From Drosophila miranda (taxonomy: Eukaryota; Arthropoda; Insecta; Diptera; Drosophilidae), in assembly GCF_003369915.1 (NCBI RefSeq), contig NW_022881603.1:5625249-5689248 (forward strand): a stretch of DNA of 64,000 nucleotides. The letters run 5' to 3'. Made by a program: the position numbers and the translations under genes. Below are positions 1 through 12,092 of the stretch, piece after piece (position 1 is the first letter of the stretch; every line of letters starts with the position of its first letter). The notes under the pieces are model-generated. The model searched no databases and was not told the DNA's origin. It saw only the letters and a program-made list of their open reading frames with translations.

Positions 1-228
1 ACATATAGTCATCCTCTACGATTCTGCGTTTTTGGTTTTATCGTATCTTTAAAAATGTGGATGCCACAGATTTTCGTTCTTTGTGGGGGCGGAAGTGGGC
101 GGGGCGAAGTTTTGAAATATTTTTGTAGCAGTGACATATCACAGAAGTCTGGATCCAAAACATCGTGGCTCTAGATCTTATAGTCTTTGAGCACTAGGCG
201 CTGAAGGGGACGGACGGACGGACGGACG
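1..228 (-). mobile_element. DINE-1/ISY Helitron-like fragment, reversed
   Basis: This is the reverse complement of the 5' half of the repeat that recurs across the window. It holds the complement of the GCCCCGCCCACTTCCGCC block, the GGATCCAGACTTCTGTG block and the CCTTCAGCGCC block, and then a short run of GGAC repeats. The first ~180 bases of the full element (the TATACCCGATACTC end) are missing beyond the GGAC run, and the other side is cut by the window edge. It is the only minus-strand copy I saw. Confidence 0.85.
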
Positions 229-2366
229 AACTACTTGTGGGGGCTTGTGGAAAGGCTTTGATTTTGCTCTTGTGCAGATTTCCTGACTTCCCTCCCCACC
301 CCGCCCCTTTTCTGCGTGCCATTTATTGGTCTGTTTGGCAGTGCCAGCCAGGAAAAATTGGTCAATTGTCACGACCCGAGGCAGCCGGCTATGGGATGGT
401 CTGTTTTAAGTTACACGCAACAGTGGCCCTAACAAGGTGTTAACACTATCCAAATCGATTCGAAATACACACAAAATTAAACAAGTAGTTGTTACGAAAC
501 ATATTCCTTCGCAAGTGTAAGCTTCCATTCGATAAGATTAAGTTCTTATGATTAGCTAAATTAAATATTTTAAAAATTTATTCTGCTGCATATATAGATC
601 CATATGTGCTGTACATTTGTATATATGTATGTTGTGTAGTTGGACAATTTCTAAGATTTAATTTGGTCGCTTGCCAAAAAGTCGCGTCATTTGGCGGCTT
701 TATGCGACTAAATATTTGTGTGTTGATTTTAATTAAGACGTGTGCGCCCTGCTCTGTTCGGAAACACTACAGAACTACCATTTCCGTACTATACTATAAA
801 TATGGTTTTATTGTATTTTTTACCTATATTATTTTCTCAGAGAGGCGGACGCAGAAGTTTAAATGAAAAACATTTGGCGGCAAAGTAAATGTCAGAGAGA
901 AAACTCGGCCAGGCCACTACATCGATGTTCTATAATTAAAATATATTTAAACGTATAACTTACGCGTGAAATTGGCTAATAAATGAACCGTAGCGTAGTA
1001 TGCCGCCTCCTTTGACCAAGTTCTCCTTCGGTTTTCAGTTGTGTTGGGGCCTGCGGTGTTGGTGGATGTCTTTTTGTCTTTTGGGGTTCGTTCTGTTCCG
1101 TCCGTTGGCACGTATTTACCACGAGGCACGGTTTCCAACTGAAGCAGAATGGTTTTAAACAAACCAATTCAACCCCTCGAGTACTTTGGCGCTTAATTTT
1201 GATATTTGTAACGCTCAAATGGCAACGGCGCTGCGTCCAGTAGGAAATTCACTCGGCGGGGCTCACAATCGGAAGAGTGTGTGGTGTGTGTGGGAGGGGG
1301 TTTGAATGGGAAGTAAAAGCGTGAGCGAGCTTTTCTGCTTCCACTCGCACTCGAGTTGGAGCATTGCTCGATAACAGCAGCGGATGATAAGAAAGCTGAG
1401 CTCTTAAACACACCATGTTCCTCTAATAAAGTACATACTCGTTTTGTTTATTGCAAAGATAGGATATTTTAAACAAATATAGTTGGGACCAAACACCAAG
1501 GCTTCACTGGCTATAGGTTTTTATCAGCGCGCGGCATGGGCCATGTGGCCATGACGAACCAACGCGGCAACGGTTGGCAAGCTTTGAGCCAGACAGACGA
1601 AAGCACTCAATTTCCAAAAACAACTGCAACTGACTGCAATAAAAATGCGCTGGCTTGCAATTTCATTCATTTAATTTAGTTTATGAACTGGTCATGAGTG
1701 CACTGAACTGTTTTCTTCATTTCGTGCATTCTTTGTTTGTGCATTTCGACTTGAGTCAGCAAAAGTGTATTTGCATTGAAAATGTAACGTATTTCAGATG
1801 TTAAGCCTTACAGGGGAACTTAAGCTCAACAGGAGAATGTTAGGCGCATCAGTGCTGTAAAATGAGTCCAAGCTATTTTTAAGTGCTTTATAATTTCCGT
1901 TTTTAATATCGAATTTAAAAAAAAATCAAAAAATGTTTTTAAAAATGTACCGCCTGCTCAAGCGAAATTCATCCTTGTTTGACCAAATTTATTGTAAATT
2001 TACCATACATATGCATACCCATACCATGCATAGCTTAGTCTAGTATTATGTTTAATATGTCTTCATAAACAGCAGGATCGTCTGGATCGGTGCCGTTGGT
2101 GATGGCGGAGCAGCAGCAGTGGTGACACTTTCTTGCTTTTATTCAACTGCCTTCTTTTTTCTTTCTTTTCTGTGTTTTTCTCAACTCGAACTCTGTTCTT
2201 TCAGAAGTAGCCGGAAGTAGCCTTGTTGTGTATTCTGCGCGTAGGTGTGATTTTTTTAAATTTACAACGGCAACAACGCGGCGACGGCCAAACATAACAT
2301 AACGGATTTTTCGCTAGGGCTGCAATAGTATCGAAAGAATGTTTGTATTAAATAAATATATAATAA
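229..2366. other. Spacer without a recognisable gene
   Basis: This is about 2.1 kb of mixed composition with only short reading frames of under 90 codons. None of them shows a domain or a splice-consistent extension that I can defend. It contains A/T-rich runs and a CAG-rich stretch near 2110. It ends at the ATAT target duplication (2367-2370) of the large LTR element. Confidence 0.6.
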
Positions 2367-2370
2367 ATAT

Positions 2371-4366
2371 TGTAACGAACCTGCTTCTTGGTTCGCTTGA
2401 GTTTGCTGGGCTCGCTCAGCGGTCGGCCGATTCGTCGCAACGTATTTTTATACCCGATACTCAAAATGAGTATTGGGGTATATTAGATTTGTGGTAAAAG
2501 TGGATGTGTGTAACGTCCAGAAGGAATCGTTTCCGACCCCATAAAGTATATATATTCTTGATCAGCATCAATAGCCGAGTCGATTGAGCCCTGTCTGTCT
2601 GTCCGTCTGTCCGTCCGTCCGTCCGTCCGTCCGTCCGTCCCCTTCAGCGCCTAGTGCTCAAGTGCTATAAGAGCACGATGTTTTGGATCCAGACTTCTGT
2701 GATATGTCACTGCTACAAAAATATTTCAAAACTTCGCCCCGCCCACTTCCGCCCCCACAAAAGACGAAAATCTGTGGCATCCACATTTTTAAAGATACGA
2801 TAAAACCAAAAACGCAGAATCGTAGTGGATGACTATGTGTTCTAGAGTGTAAAATCTCAACCAGATCGTATAATTATTATAGCCAGAATCAAGAAAACAA
2901 TTTCATTCTCTCTCGCTCTGTCTCTCTCTAACACACAGGTTTCATGGTCGGTTTTGCCAATTGCAAAATATGAGTTCAAGGATCTCAGAACCCATAAGAG
3001 CTAGAGCAACCAAATTTGGTATCCACACCCCTGTGATATCGGACCTTGACCGTTTCGAGTCCAAATTTCGCCACACCCCCTTCCGCCCCCGCAAAGGACG
3101 AAAATCTGGGGCATCCTCAAATCTCAGAGACTATTAAGGCTAGAGTAACCAAATTTGGTATCCGCACTTCTGTTAGATCTTACTATAAAACGTATATCTC
3201 AGAATTTCGCCCCACCCCCTTCCGCCCCCACAAAGGACGAAAATCTGTTGCATCCACAATATTGCACATTCGAGAAAACTAAAAACGCAGAATCATAGAT
3301 AATGACCATATCTATCAGATTGCTGAATCTGGATCAGATCGGATCATTTTTGTAGCCAAAAGCAAGAAATCAATTTGCAGTGGCCACGCAGCGCCCGACG
3401 TCACGCTCAGGCTGATTTTCTGTCTCTCTCGCACGCACTCTTTGTCGTGTCGTTTAATATTAGCGGAGTCTGCCGGAGGAGAGCCATACTGACTAAGTAT
3501 CGAGTATAAATGTAGAGTTGCGGTGTCCGCAGCAACTCACAACGTTCCCGCTCGTTATTGTTGCCCCCATCGACAAATGATAAGACCTTCCTTTTCTTTA
3601 ATCGAATTTCTCTTTATTCGTACTTATATGAGGACTTAGGGCTAGATGCTACAATTCAGCTTATCTATGGATCTCCACCACGCGTGGGCTCTCGTCGGGT
3701 GTGGCAGCGTTGAGGCTAACGGTTGGGGCAGTTTGACCTCCGCTATTGCTTTGGCCCGCCACGCAAATCCGCACTCTACGTCTCGCACTCCCCTCTTAGC
3801 TTCCGCCGGCAACTGTGGATCACCTCTTAACTTAGACTCACTCTGGGGGCAGGCGGGGCCTGTCTTCCTGTTGCTATTCACTTCACTGCACTTCTTCGAA
3901 CCGTACCGGGTACTACTCTTACGTTTCGGCGGGGTTTCAACGTGCGCGCGCGATCACTTCTCCACGGCAAAAGAGACCCGCTTCGTTGCCGCAGCCTCCT
4001 TTTATAGCCCCTTGACGGGCCCCGGCTCGGCGTTGGTAGTTTTCCATCGCCGTCTCCTGGTTTCCCCGGCCTTCGTAACGGGGCCTGGCCGGTGGCGTGA
4101 TCCCATGCCCATATTTGGTCATGCGTCGGATCGCTGCCGGCCCGATCCCGCCGTCTCCTCTGCCTCTCGCGTTTCTCTCGCTCCGAGAGCGGGACACTTC
4201 TCCTCTCGGGGCCCTTGGGCTCTTCGACGTATCCGGATATGTGTGGGTATCTGGGGATGACCTTCGCCTTATCCAGCCAGCCATCAGCCCTTATCCGACC
4301 GTCCCACCGCCTTTATCCGGCTATGCTTTGGTCGAATTCGGCCTGTGGGAACCGCGGTTCCTCACA
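2371..4366 (-). repeat. 3' LTR of the gypsy-like element, split by ISY
   Basis: The LTR bases are 2371-2448 and 3557-4366. They match the uninterrupted 5' LTR at 17110-17989 in the same order, with small differences. The ISY copy at 2449-3556 sits in the T-rich site that reads CGTATTTTTATTGTTGCC in the other LTR, so the pre-insertion sequence is known. The purine-rich complement of CCCCCCTCTTTCTTC follows directly, as expected for a polypurine tract upstream of a 3' LTR on the minus strand. Confidence 0.85.
2449..3556 (+). mobile_element. DINE-1/ISY Helitron-like element, full length
   Basis: This is a complete copy of about 1.1 kb. It starts TATACCCGATACTC, has a CTGTC/CCGTC microsatellite core, three GC-rich CGCCCC...TTCCGCCC blocks and a CT-rich tract (CTCTCGCTCTGTCTCTCTC). 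It ends with an inverted AGTATCG(A/G)GTATA, a hairpin (GAGTTGC...GCAACTC, 3515-3538) and CTCGTT. Subterminal inverted repeats, a 3' hairpin and a variable microsatellite are features of DINE-1/INE-1 and its obscura-group relatives (SGM, ISY). There is no coding capacity. The boundaries are certain to within a few bases because the T/A at the junction is ambiguous. Confidence 0.9.
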
Positions 4367-4735
4367 CCCCCCTCTTTCTTCCCGCAGCGGAATACTCCCG
4401 TTTTCCACGACCTTCCGACGGAGTGTGCTTTCCCCCTTCAAACGGCCCCATTTTACGCGCGCTCCTTACTGCATCTGGGATCACGGGCGCCCTGGCGCCC
4501 TCTGGCGCCTTTGCTCGGGCGGCGCTGCCAGCCCTTGCAATTTTCTGGCTGGGGCCGAATCCCCGCCTATCGATAAGGTGTAGGGGCGTTTAGGCGATCC
4601 ACTCGATATCTCTCCCCAGTAAGTATTCCACTTTTCTCTTTTTCGTCTTCTCTTTATTCATTTTCTTCCCGCGTGTTTCGCCCTTGTTTTTTTTCTTTTT
4701 TTTTCTTTTTGCTCTTTTTTTCCTTTCCCCCTTTT
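3557..4735 (-). repeat. Tandem-duplicated LTR plus 3' internal segment, copy B
   Basis: This is the remainder of the 3' LTR plus about 370 bases of 3' internal sequence, ending in a pyrimidine-rich stretch. It is nearly identical to 5843-7021 and to 45068-46244. Diagnostic differences of this copy are GGTTGGGGCAG, GGTTTCCCCGGCC and CCTTCCGACGG. The open frames in it (up to 204 codons) are conserved only because the DNA is duplicated, and I do not call them genes. Confidence 0.85.
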
Positions 4736-5842
4736 TATACCCGATACTCAAAATGAGTATTGGGGTATATTAGATTTGTGGTAAAAGTGGATGTGTGTAA
4801 CGTCCAGAAGGAATCGTTTCCGACCCCATAAAGTATATATATTCTTGATCAGCATCAATAGCCGAGTCGATTGAGCCCTGTCTGTCTGTCCGTCTGTCCG
4901 TCCGTCCGTCCGTCCGTCCCCTTCAGCGCCTAGTGCTCAAAGACTATAAGAGCTAGAGCAACGATGTTTTGGATCCAGACTTCTGTGATATGTCACTGCT
5001 ACAAAAATATTTCAAAACTTCGCCCCGCCCACTTCCGCCCCCACAAAAGACGAAAATCTGTGGCATCCACATTTTTAAAGATACGATAAAACCAAAAACG
5101 CAGAATCGTAGTGGATGACTATGTGTTCTAGAGTGTAAAATCTCAACCAGATCGTATAATTATTATAGCCAGAATCAAGAAAACAATTTCATTCTTTCTC
5201 GCTCTGTCTCTCTCTAACACACAGGTTTCATGGTCGGTTTTGCCAATTGCAAAATATGAGTTCAAGGATCTCAGAACCCATAAGAGCTAGAGCAACCAAA
5301 TTTGGTATCCACACCCCTGTGATATCGGACCTTGACCGTTTCGTGTCCAAATTTCGCCACACCCCCTTCCGCCCCCGCAAAGGACGAAAATCTGGGGCAT
5401 CCTCAAATCTCAGAGACTATTAAGGCTAGAGTAACCAAATTTGGTATCCGCACTTCTGTTAGATCTTACTATAAAACGTATATCTCAGAATTTCGCCCCA
5501 CCCCCTTCCGCCCCCACAAAGGACGAAAATCTGTTGCATCCACAATATTGCACATTCGAGAAAACTAAAAACGCAGAATCATAGATAATGACCATATCTA
5601 TCAGATTGCTGAATCTGGATCAGATCGGATCATTTTTGTAGCCAAAAGCAAGAAATCAATTTGCAGTGGCCACGCAGCGCCCGACGTCACGCTCAGACTG
5701 ATTTTCTGTCTCTCTCGCACGCACTCTTTGTCGTGTCGTTTAATATTAGCGGAGTCTGCCGGAGGAGAGCCATACTGACTAAGTATCGGGTATAAATGTA
5801 GAGTTGCGGTGTCCGCAGCAACTCACAACGTTCCCGCTCGTT
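4736..5842 (+). mobile_element. DINE-1/ISY, recombinant copy between B and C
   Basis: This is a full-length copy. Its left flank is the pyrimidine-rich end of the internal segment, identical to the flank of the copy at 7022. Its right flank is the LTR sequence TTATTGTTGCCCCC, identical to the right flank of the copy at 2449. A copy with the left neighbour of one insertion and the right neighbour of another is what unequal crossing-over between two direct ISY copies would leave. Confidence 0.9.
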
Positions 5843-7021
5843 ATTGTTGCCCCCAACGACAAATGATAAGACCTTCCTTTTCTTTAATCGAATTTCTCTT
5901 TATTCGTACTTATATGAGGACTTAGGGCTAGATGCTACAATTCAGCTTATCTATGGATCTCCACCACGCGTGGGCTCTCGTCGGGTGTGGCAGCGTTGAG
6001 GCTAACGATTGGGGCAGTTTGACCTCCGCTATTGCTTTGGCCCGCCACGCAAATCCGCACTCTACGTCTCGCACTCCCCTCTTAGCTTCCGCCGGCAACT
6101 GTGGATCACCTCTTAACTTAGACTCACTCTGGGGGCAGGCGGGGCCTGTCTTCCTGTTGCTATTCACTTCACTGCACTTCTTCGAACCGTACCGGGTACT
6201 ACTCTTACGTTTCGGCGGGGTTTCAACGTGCGCGCGCGATCACTTCTCCACGGCAAAAGAGACCCGCTTCGTTGCCGCAGCCTCCTTTTATAGCCCCTTG
6301 ACGGGCCCCGGCTCGGCGTTGGTAGTTTTCCATCGCCGTCTCCTGGTCTCCACGGCCTTCGTAACGGGGCCTGGCCGGTGGCGTGATCCCATGCCCATAT
6401 TTGGTCATGCGTCGGATCGCTGCCGGCCCGATCCCGCCGTCTCCTCTGCCTCTCGCGTTTCTCTCGCTCCGAGAGCGGGACACTTCTCCTCTCGGGGCCC
6501 TTGGGCTCTTCGACGTATCCGGATATGTGTGGGTATCTGGGGATGACCTTCGCCTTATCCAGCCAGCCATCAGCCCTTATCCGACCGTCCCACCGCCTTT
6601 ATCCGGCTATGCTTTGGTCGAATTCGGCCTGTGGGAACCGCGGTTCCTCACACCCCCCTCTTTCTTCCCGCAGCGGAATACTCCCGTTTTCCACGACCTT
6701 GCGACGGAGTGTGCTTTCCCCCTTCAAACGGCCCCATTTTACGCGCGCTCCTTACTGCATCTGGGATCACGGGCGCCCTGGCGCCCTCTGGCGCCTTTGC
6801 TCGGGCGGCGCTGCCAGCCCTTGCAATTTTCTGGCTGGGGCCGAATCCCCGCCTATCGATAAGGTGTAGGGGCGTTTAGGCGATCCACTCGATATCTCTC
6901 CCCAGTAAGTATTCCACTTTTCTCTTTTTCGTCTTCTCTTTATTCATTTTCTTCCCGCGTGTTTCGCCCTTGTTTTTTTTCTTTTTTTTTCTTTTTGCTC
7001 TTTTTTTCCTTTCCCCCTTTT
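5843..7021 (-). repeat. Tandem-duplicated LTR plus 3' internal segment, copy C
   Basis: This is the second copy of the 3557-4735 segment, offset by 2,286 bases. It carries GATTGGGGCAG, GGTCTCCACGGCC and CCTTGCGACGG where copy B differs. The displaced copy at 45 kb shares GATTGGGGCAG and CCTTGCGACGG with this one, so it is closer to C than to B. Confidence 0.85.
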
Positions 7022-8135
7022 TATACCCGATACTCAAAATGAGTATTGGGGTATATTAGATTTGTGGTAAAAGTGGATGTATGTAACGTCCAGAAGGAAT
7101 CGTTTCCGACCCCATAAAGTATATATATTCTTGATCAGCATCAATAGCCGAGTCGATTGAGCCCTGTCTGTCTGTCCGTCTGTCCGTCCGTCCGTCCGTC
7201 CGTCCGTCCGTCCCCTTCAGCGCCTAGTGCTCAAAGACTATAAGAGCTAGAGCAACGATGTTTTCGATCCAGACTTCTGTGATATGTCACTGCTACAAAA
7301 ATATTTCAAAACTTCGCCCCGCCCACTTCCGCCCCCACAAAGGACGAAAATCTGTGGCATCCACATTTTTAAAGATACGATAAAACCAAAAACGCAGAAT
7401 CGGTGAGGATGACCATATCTTCTACAGTGCAAAATTTGAACCAGATCGTATAATGATTATAGCCAGAATCAAGAAAACAATTTCATTCTTTCTCGCTCTG
7501 TCTCTCTCTAACACACAGGTTTCATGGTCGGTTTTGTCAATTGCAAAATATGAGTTCAAGGATCTCAGAACCTATAAGAGCCAGAGCAACCAAATTTGGT
7601 ATCCACACTCCTGTGATATCGGACCTTGACCGTTTCGTGTCCAAATTTCGCCACACCCCCTTCCGCCCATGCAAAGGACGAAAATCTGGGGCATCCACAA
7701 ATTTCAGAGACTATTAAGGCTAGAGTAACCAAATTTGGTATCCGCACTTCTGTTAGATCTTACTATAAAACGTATATCTCAGAATTTCGCCCCACCCCCT
7801 TCCGCCCCACAAAAGACGAAAATCTGTTGCATCCACAATATTGCAGATTCGAGAAAACTTAAAACGCAGAATCATAGATAATGACCATATCTATCAGATT
7901 GCTGAATCTGGATCAGATCGGATCATTTTTGTAGCCAAAAGCAAGAAATCAATTTTCAGTGGCTACGCAGCGCCCGACGTCACGCTCAGACTGATTTTCT
8001 GTCTCTCTCGCACGCACTCTTTGTCGTGTGGTTCAATATTAGCGGCGTCTGCCGCAGGAGAGCCATACTGACTTAGTATCGGGTATAACTGTAGAGTTGC
8101 GGTGTCCGCAGCAACTCACAACGTTCCACCTCGTT
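7022..8135 (+). mobile_element. DINE-1/ISY, full length
   Basis: This copy lies between the 3' internal segment and the third-reading-frame segment of the gypsy-like element. It differs from its neighbours by a GGTGAGGATGACCATATC variant and by ATTTGAACC near 7433. It ends GTTCCACCTCGTTT. Confidence 0.9.
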
Positions 8136-8139
8136 TCCC

Positions 8140-9177
8140 TTACTTCTGTTCGCGGAACACCTTCGTGCGTGTGGCCGACATCGCAATGCGGTACCGGGTA
8201 CCCCGCTCGCTCACCAGCTTCTTCACCCTCCTACCCACGAGGCGAATATGGGTTTGCGCGCGGACCACCGCCGCCGGCCACTCCTCCCGCGGGATCGCCG
8301 TCCAGTGGACCGTGGCTGCCGGTGCCGAGCTCTGCCGTTGCAGGGCCGGTCGCTTCGGTCCTGCACAGGGCTCCGGGCAGGAGGCCTGCCGCTTCAGAGC
8401 CGGGCGCTCGGCCGCCGTCGACCTCTCCGGTGCGGGCCACACCCACGGTCCGCGCTCCCACGCCTCGAGTTCCACCTCCGTCGGTGCTGTCGCCGCCGTC
8501 GCCGTTTCCGCGGCCCGCGTCTCTGCTTCTGCCGCTGCCTCGACCATCGCCGTCTGGGCCGCCGTCGCCGTTTCCGCGGTCTGCGTCCCTGCTGCCGCCG
8601 TCGCCGCCTCTGCCGCTGCCTCGGCCGTCGCTGTCTGGACCGCCGTCGCCGTTTCCGCGGTCTGCGTCCCTGCTGCCGTCGTCGCCGCCTCTGCCGTTCG
8701 CATCGCCGCCTCCGCCGTAGCCGTGGCTGCCGCTGCTTCGGCCGTCGCCGTCTGGGCCGCCGTCGCCATTTCCGCGGCCTGCGTCTCTGCTGTCACCTTC
8801 GCCGCTTCTGCAGTCCGCGTCGCTGCCTCCGCCGTCGCAATTGCTGCCGCTGAGGTCGTGGGGGCGGGTCCGGGGTCCCTCCTCCGCGGGTCCCTGTATT
8901 TGCCGCCGCGTGGACTCTCCTCCCACACCCGGGTGCCGGCCTCTGGCTGGGCTTCGCTCGGGGCGGGCCCCGAGGCCCACGTGATGTACAGGGTCTAGTG
9001 TTGCCACACCATCCCCTGGCGCACGGCGGTCCGCACCTCCTGCGATACATACGGTCCCATTACGGCCGCCTCCGGTCCCCTCCACTGTGGTTGCTGCTGC
9101 CACTGCTCCTGCCCCTGCTGCTGGTGATGCGGCTGCTGGTGCTGCTGCTGCTGGTGCTGCTGTTGCTGCTGCTGCTT

Positions 9178-9209
<32 letters not shown>

Positions 9210-9594
9210 CCTCCTCGGCCTGCGGCTGCCGCCTCTCGGGGCCCTCGTCATCCTCGGCCGGTGGCGTAGGTTGCCACAGCTCGCCCTTCTCCTCCTCGGC
9301 CTGCTGCAGCCGCCGCTGGGGCGCCGGTGACACCAACGGCGAGGCCAGCAGTTGCAGGAACTGGGAGCCATCGCACCAATCCTCCTCGTCGCTACGCGAG
9401 AGCAGAGACGCCCGTCGCTGACGAGAAGTACCGGCGCGATAGCCCCCTTCTCCCACGATCGCCTGTTGCTTCTCCAGGAAGGCCCTAATTCCTTCATCTT
9501 CTTCCTGCCATCCTCGTGGTTGAGCCCGCGTTTCATCTCCATTTTTTTTTCTTGCTGCTTTTCTTGCGTTCTTTCTGGTGATAATTACCTTCAA
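8140..9594 (-). CDS. Third reading frame of the gypsy-like element, low complexity
   Basis: This is a minus-strand frame in the env position (3' of pol), broken once by an in-frame TAG near 8996 (CAC TAG ACC). The N-terminal part is charged and then becomes a Gln/His tract encoded by CAG/CAC runs. The C-terminal part is a long degenerate repeat built on Thr-Ala-Glu-Ala units, followed by a short basic end containing RLVGRRVKKL. I see no signal peptide, transmembrane segment or furin-like site, so it is not a recognisable env. The frame opens at a non-ATG codon, so its true start is unknown; it could be reached by splicing. ISY copies border the segment on both sides. The product is unknown. 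The opposite strand is also open over several hundred bases, which is expected of GC-rich repeats. Confidence 0.45.
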
Positions 9595-9838
9595 GTGTTC
9601 GCTGTTCCGTTTTCCACCCGCCTATATACACGCGTTGCATTGCCAATCGTTCCCTCTACCGGTGCCGGTGCTCCGTGTTTCTGTCTCTCCTGCCTGGTTC
9701 TAACGGTTGTTGCGTTTGTACTCATGGCCCTCAGCCTCGTCTCTCTGCCGGCCGAGCTCTCTAACGGCATCTTTCCCCTGGTTGTGTGAGTGCCGTCGCG
9801 CTCTCCGCTCTCCATCCGATTTCGCCTTATCCCTTTTT

Positions 9839-11265
9839 ATACCCGATACTCAAAATGAGTATTGGGGTATATTAGATTTGTGGTAAAAGTGGATGTGTGT
9901 AACGTCCAGAAGGAATCGTTTCCGACCCCATAAAGTATATATATTCTTGATCAGCATCAATAGCCGAGTCGATTGAGCCCTGTCTGTCTGTCCGTCCGTC
10001 CGTCCGTCCCCTTCAGCGCCTAGTGCTCAAAGACTATAAGAGCTAGAGCAACGATGTTTTGGATCCAGACTTCTGTGATATGTCACTGCTACAAAAATAT
10101 TTCAAAACTTCGCCCCGCCCACTTCCGCCCCCACAAAGGACGAAAATCTGTGGCATCCACATTTTTAAGATACGATAAAACCAAAAACGCAGAATCGGTG
10201 AGGATGACCATATCTTCTACAGTGCAAAATCTGAAGTGGGCGGGGCGAAGTTTTGAAATATATTCTTGATCAGCATCAATAGCCGAGTCGATTGAGCCCT
10301 GTCTGTCTGTCCGTCTGTCCGTCCGTCCGTCCGTCCGTCCGTCCCCTTCAGCGCCTAGTGCTCAAAGACTATAAGAGCTAGAGCAACGATGTTTTGGATC
10401 CAGACTTCTGTGATATGTCACTGCTACAAAAATATTTCAAAACTTCGCCCCGCCCACTTCCGCCCCCACAAAGGACGAAAATCTGTGGCATCCACATTTT
10501 TAAGATACGATAAAACCAAAAACGCAGAATCGGTGAGGATGACCATATCTTCTACAGTGCAAAATCTGAACCAGATCGAATAATGATTATGCCAGAATCA
10601 AGAAAACAATTTCATTCTTTCTCGCTCTGTCTCTCTCTAACACACAGGTTTCATGGTCGGTTTTGACAATTGCAAAATATGAGTTCATGGATCTCAGAAC
10701 CTATAAGAGCCAGAGCAACCAAATTTGGTATCCACACTCCTGTGATATCGGACCTTGACCGTTTCGTGTCCAAATTTCGCCACACCCCCTTCCGCCCCCG
10801 CAAAGGACGAAAATCTGGGGCATCCACAAATCTCAGAGACTATTAAGGCTAGAGTAACCAAATTTGGTATCCGCACTTCTGTTAGATCTTACTATAAAAC
10901 GTATATCTCAGAATTTCGCCCCACCCCCTTCCGCCCCCACAAAAGACGAAAATCTGTTGCATCCACAATATTGCACATTCGAGAAAACTAAAAACGCAGA
11001 ATCATAGATAATGACCATATCTATCAGATTGCTGAATCTGGATCAGATCGGATCATTTTTGTAGCCAAAAGCAAGAAATCAATTTTCAGTGGCTACGCAG
11101 CGCCCGACGTCACGCTCAGACTGATTTTCTGTCTCTCTCGCACGCACTCTTTGTCGTGTCGTTTAATATTAGCGGCGTCTGCCGGAGGAGAGTTATACTG
11201 ACTTAGTATCGGGTATAACCGTAGAGTTGCGGTGTCCGCAGCAACTCACAACGTTCCCCCTCGTT
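9839..11265 (+). mobile_element. DINE-1/ISY with an internal duplication
   Basis: This ISY is longer than the others (about 1.43 kb) because 335 bases around the microsatellite and first GC-rich blocks occur twice (about 9925-10230 and 10255-10565). At the joint (10228-10255) lies a short inverted piece, GTGGGCGGGGCGAAGTTTTG, the complement of the block at about 10107. Its 3' part carries GAGTTATACTGAC and ATAACCGTAG, which recur only in the copy ending at 47351. Confidence 0.88.
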
Positions 11266-12092
11266 TTGGATACTGTTGTGTTCTCGCCGCATTTCTCTGT
11301 TGGCTCATGGATAACACTTTTCCATCTTTGATGGACCCACCCCCTTCCCGTTCTTGATTATTTTGCTTTTTATTCCCCCATTTTATTTTTGCTTATTCAC
11401 AATTTTTATTTAGCCCTTTATTCTTGTTTATTTTAATTGCTATTTAATGGATTAATGGATTGCTAATTATTTACTTTTAATCGTTATAAAAATTGCTATT
11501 TATTCTTACATGCTACCGCCGACCTGTCTTCTTCATCCCGTGCTGCTCGGACCCTCCTTGGCCTGGGTGAGTTCTCCCGACCCGGATGACTTTTACTCAA
11601 TTTTTTCTCCCTTTCCAGCTCGCCCTCTGCCCTCAATGCGGGCCGCTTGCCGCGATTCCGCTCGTGAATAATGGGTCCTCCGACCCTCCGCCCGGGCTGG
11701 AATCTTGGGCTCACATCCCAGGGCAACTCCTATGCGCCACCGGCCGGACTCTTTTGACAGGTGTCTCCCTCACACAGTGGCTCGGACCCGAGGATCATCC
11801 GACTCCTCGCCCGGTAGTCCACGCATGAGCGGCTTCCGTCGTTCCGGCCCGACGCTCGTAGTTGCCCCGTGAGTCCGCGTTGAGGCGTGAGCCTGGCCCC
11901 TGGGTTTTTCCTGGTCATCCGCTGTCTGAGATTACACTCCCCGACCCTGGATTCGCCTCCCAGCTTTGGGTGACGCGTTTCCTGTTCAGGTTTGCTGAGC
12001 TTTTCCTCATCTCGTTTTATTTTCCTTTCTTTTTACTAATTTTCGCTTTTTTTTTTAGATTTCTCCAACCACAGTCTTCCTGTTCGCCTTTT
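11266..12092 (-). other. Internal untranslated segment of the gypsy-like element
   Basis: These 827 bases lie between two ISY copies and between pol and the third reading frame of the host element. They begin A/T-rich and become C/T-rich on the plus strand. No frame longer than about 80 codons is convincing, and no domain is visible. By position this is the pol to third-frame spacer, perhaps carrying splice or cis signals. Confidence 0.5.

Noticed and set aside
2581-2640. Regular CCGT repeats that could be read as a CRISPR-like or satellite array
   Set aside because: It is the short microsatellite inside each ISY, without spacers; the genome is animal.
3646-4593. Open frames of 82-204 codons in the LTR segment, repeated at 5932-6879 and 45154-46102
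   Set aside because: They are conserved only because the DNA is duplicated. They lie within LTR and 3' internal sequence, overlap in several frames and both strands, and show no domain.
8102-8998. 298-codon plus-strand frame opposite the third reading frame
   Set aside because: It is the complement of GC-rich repeats; its product is Ala/Val repeats with no domain.
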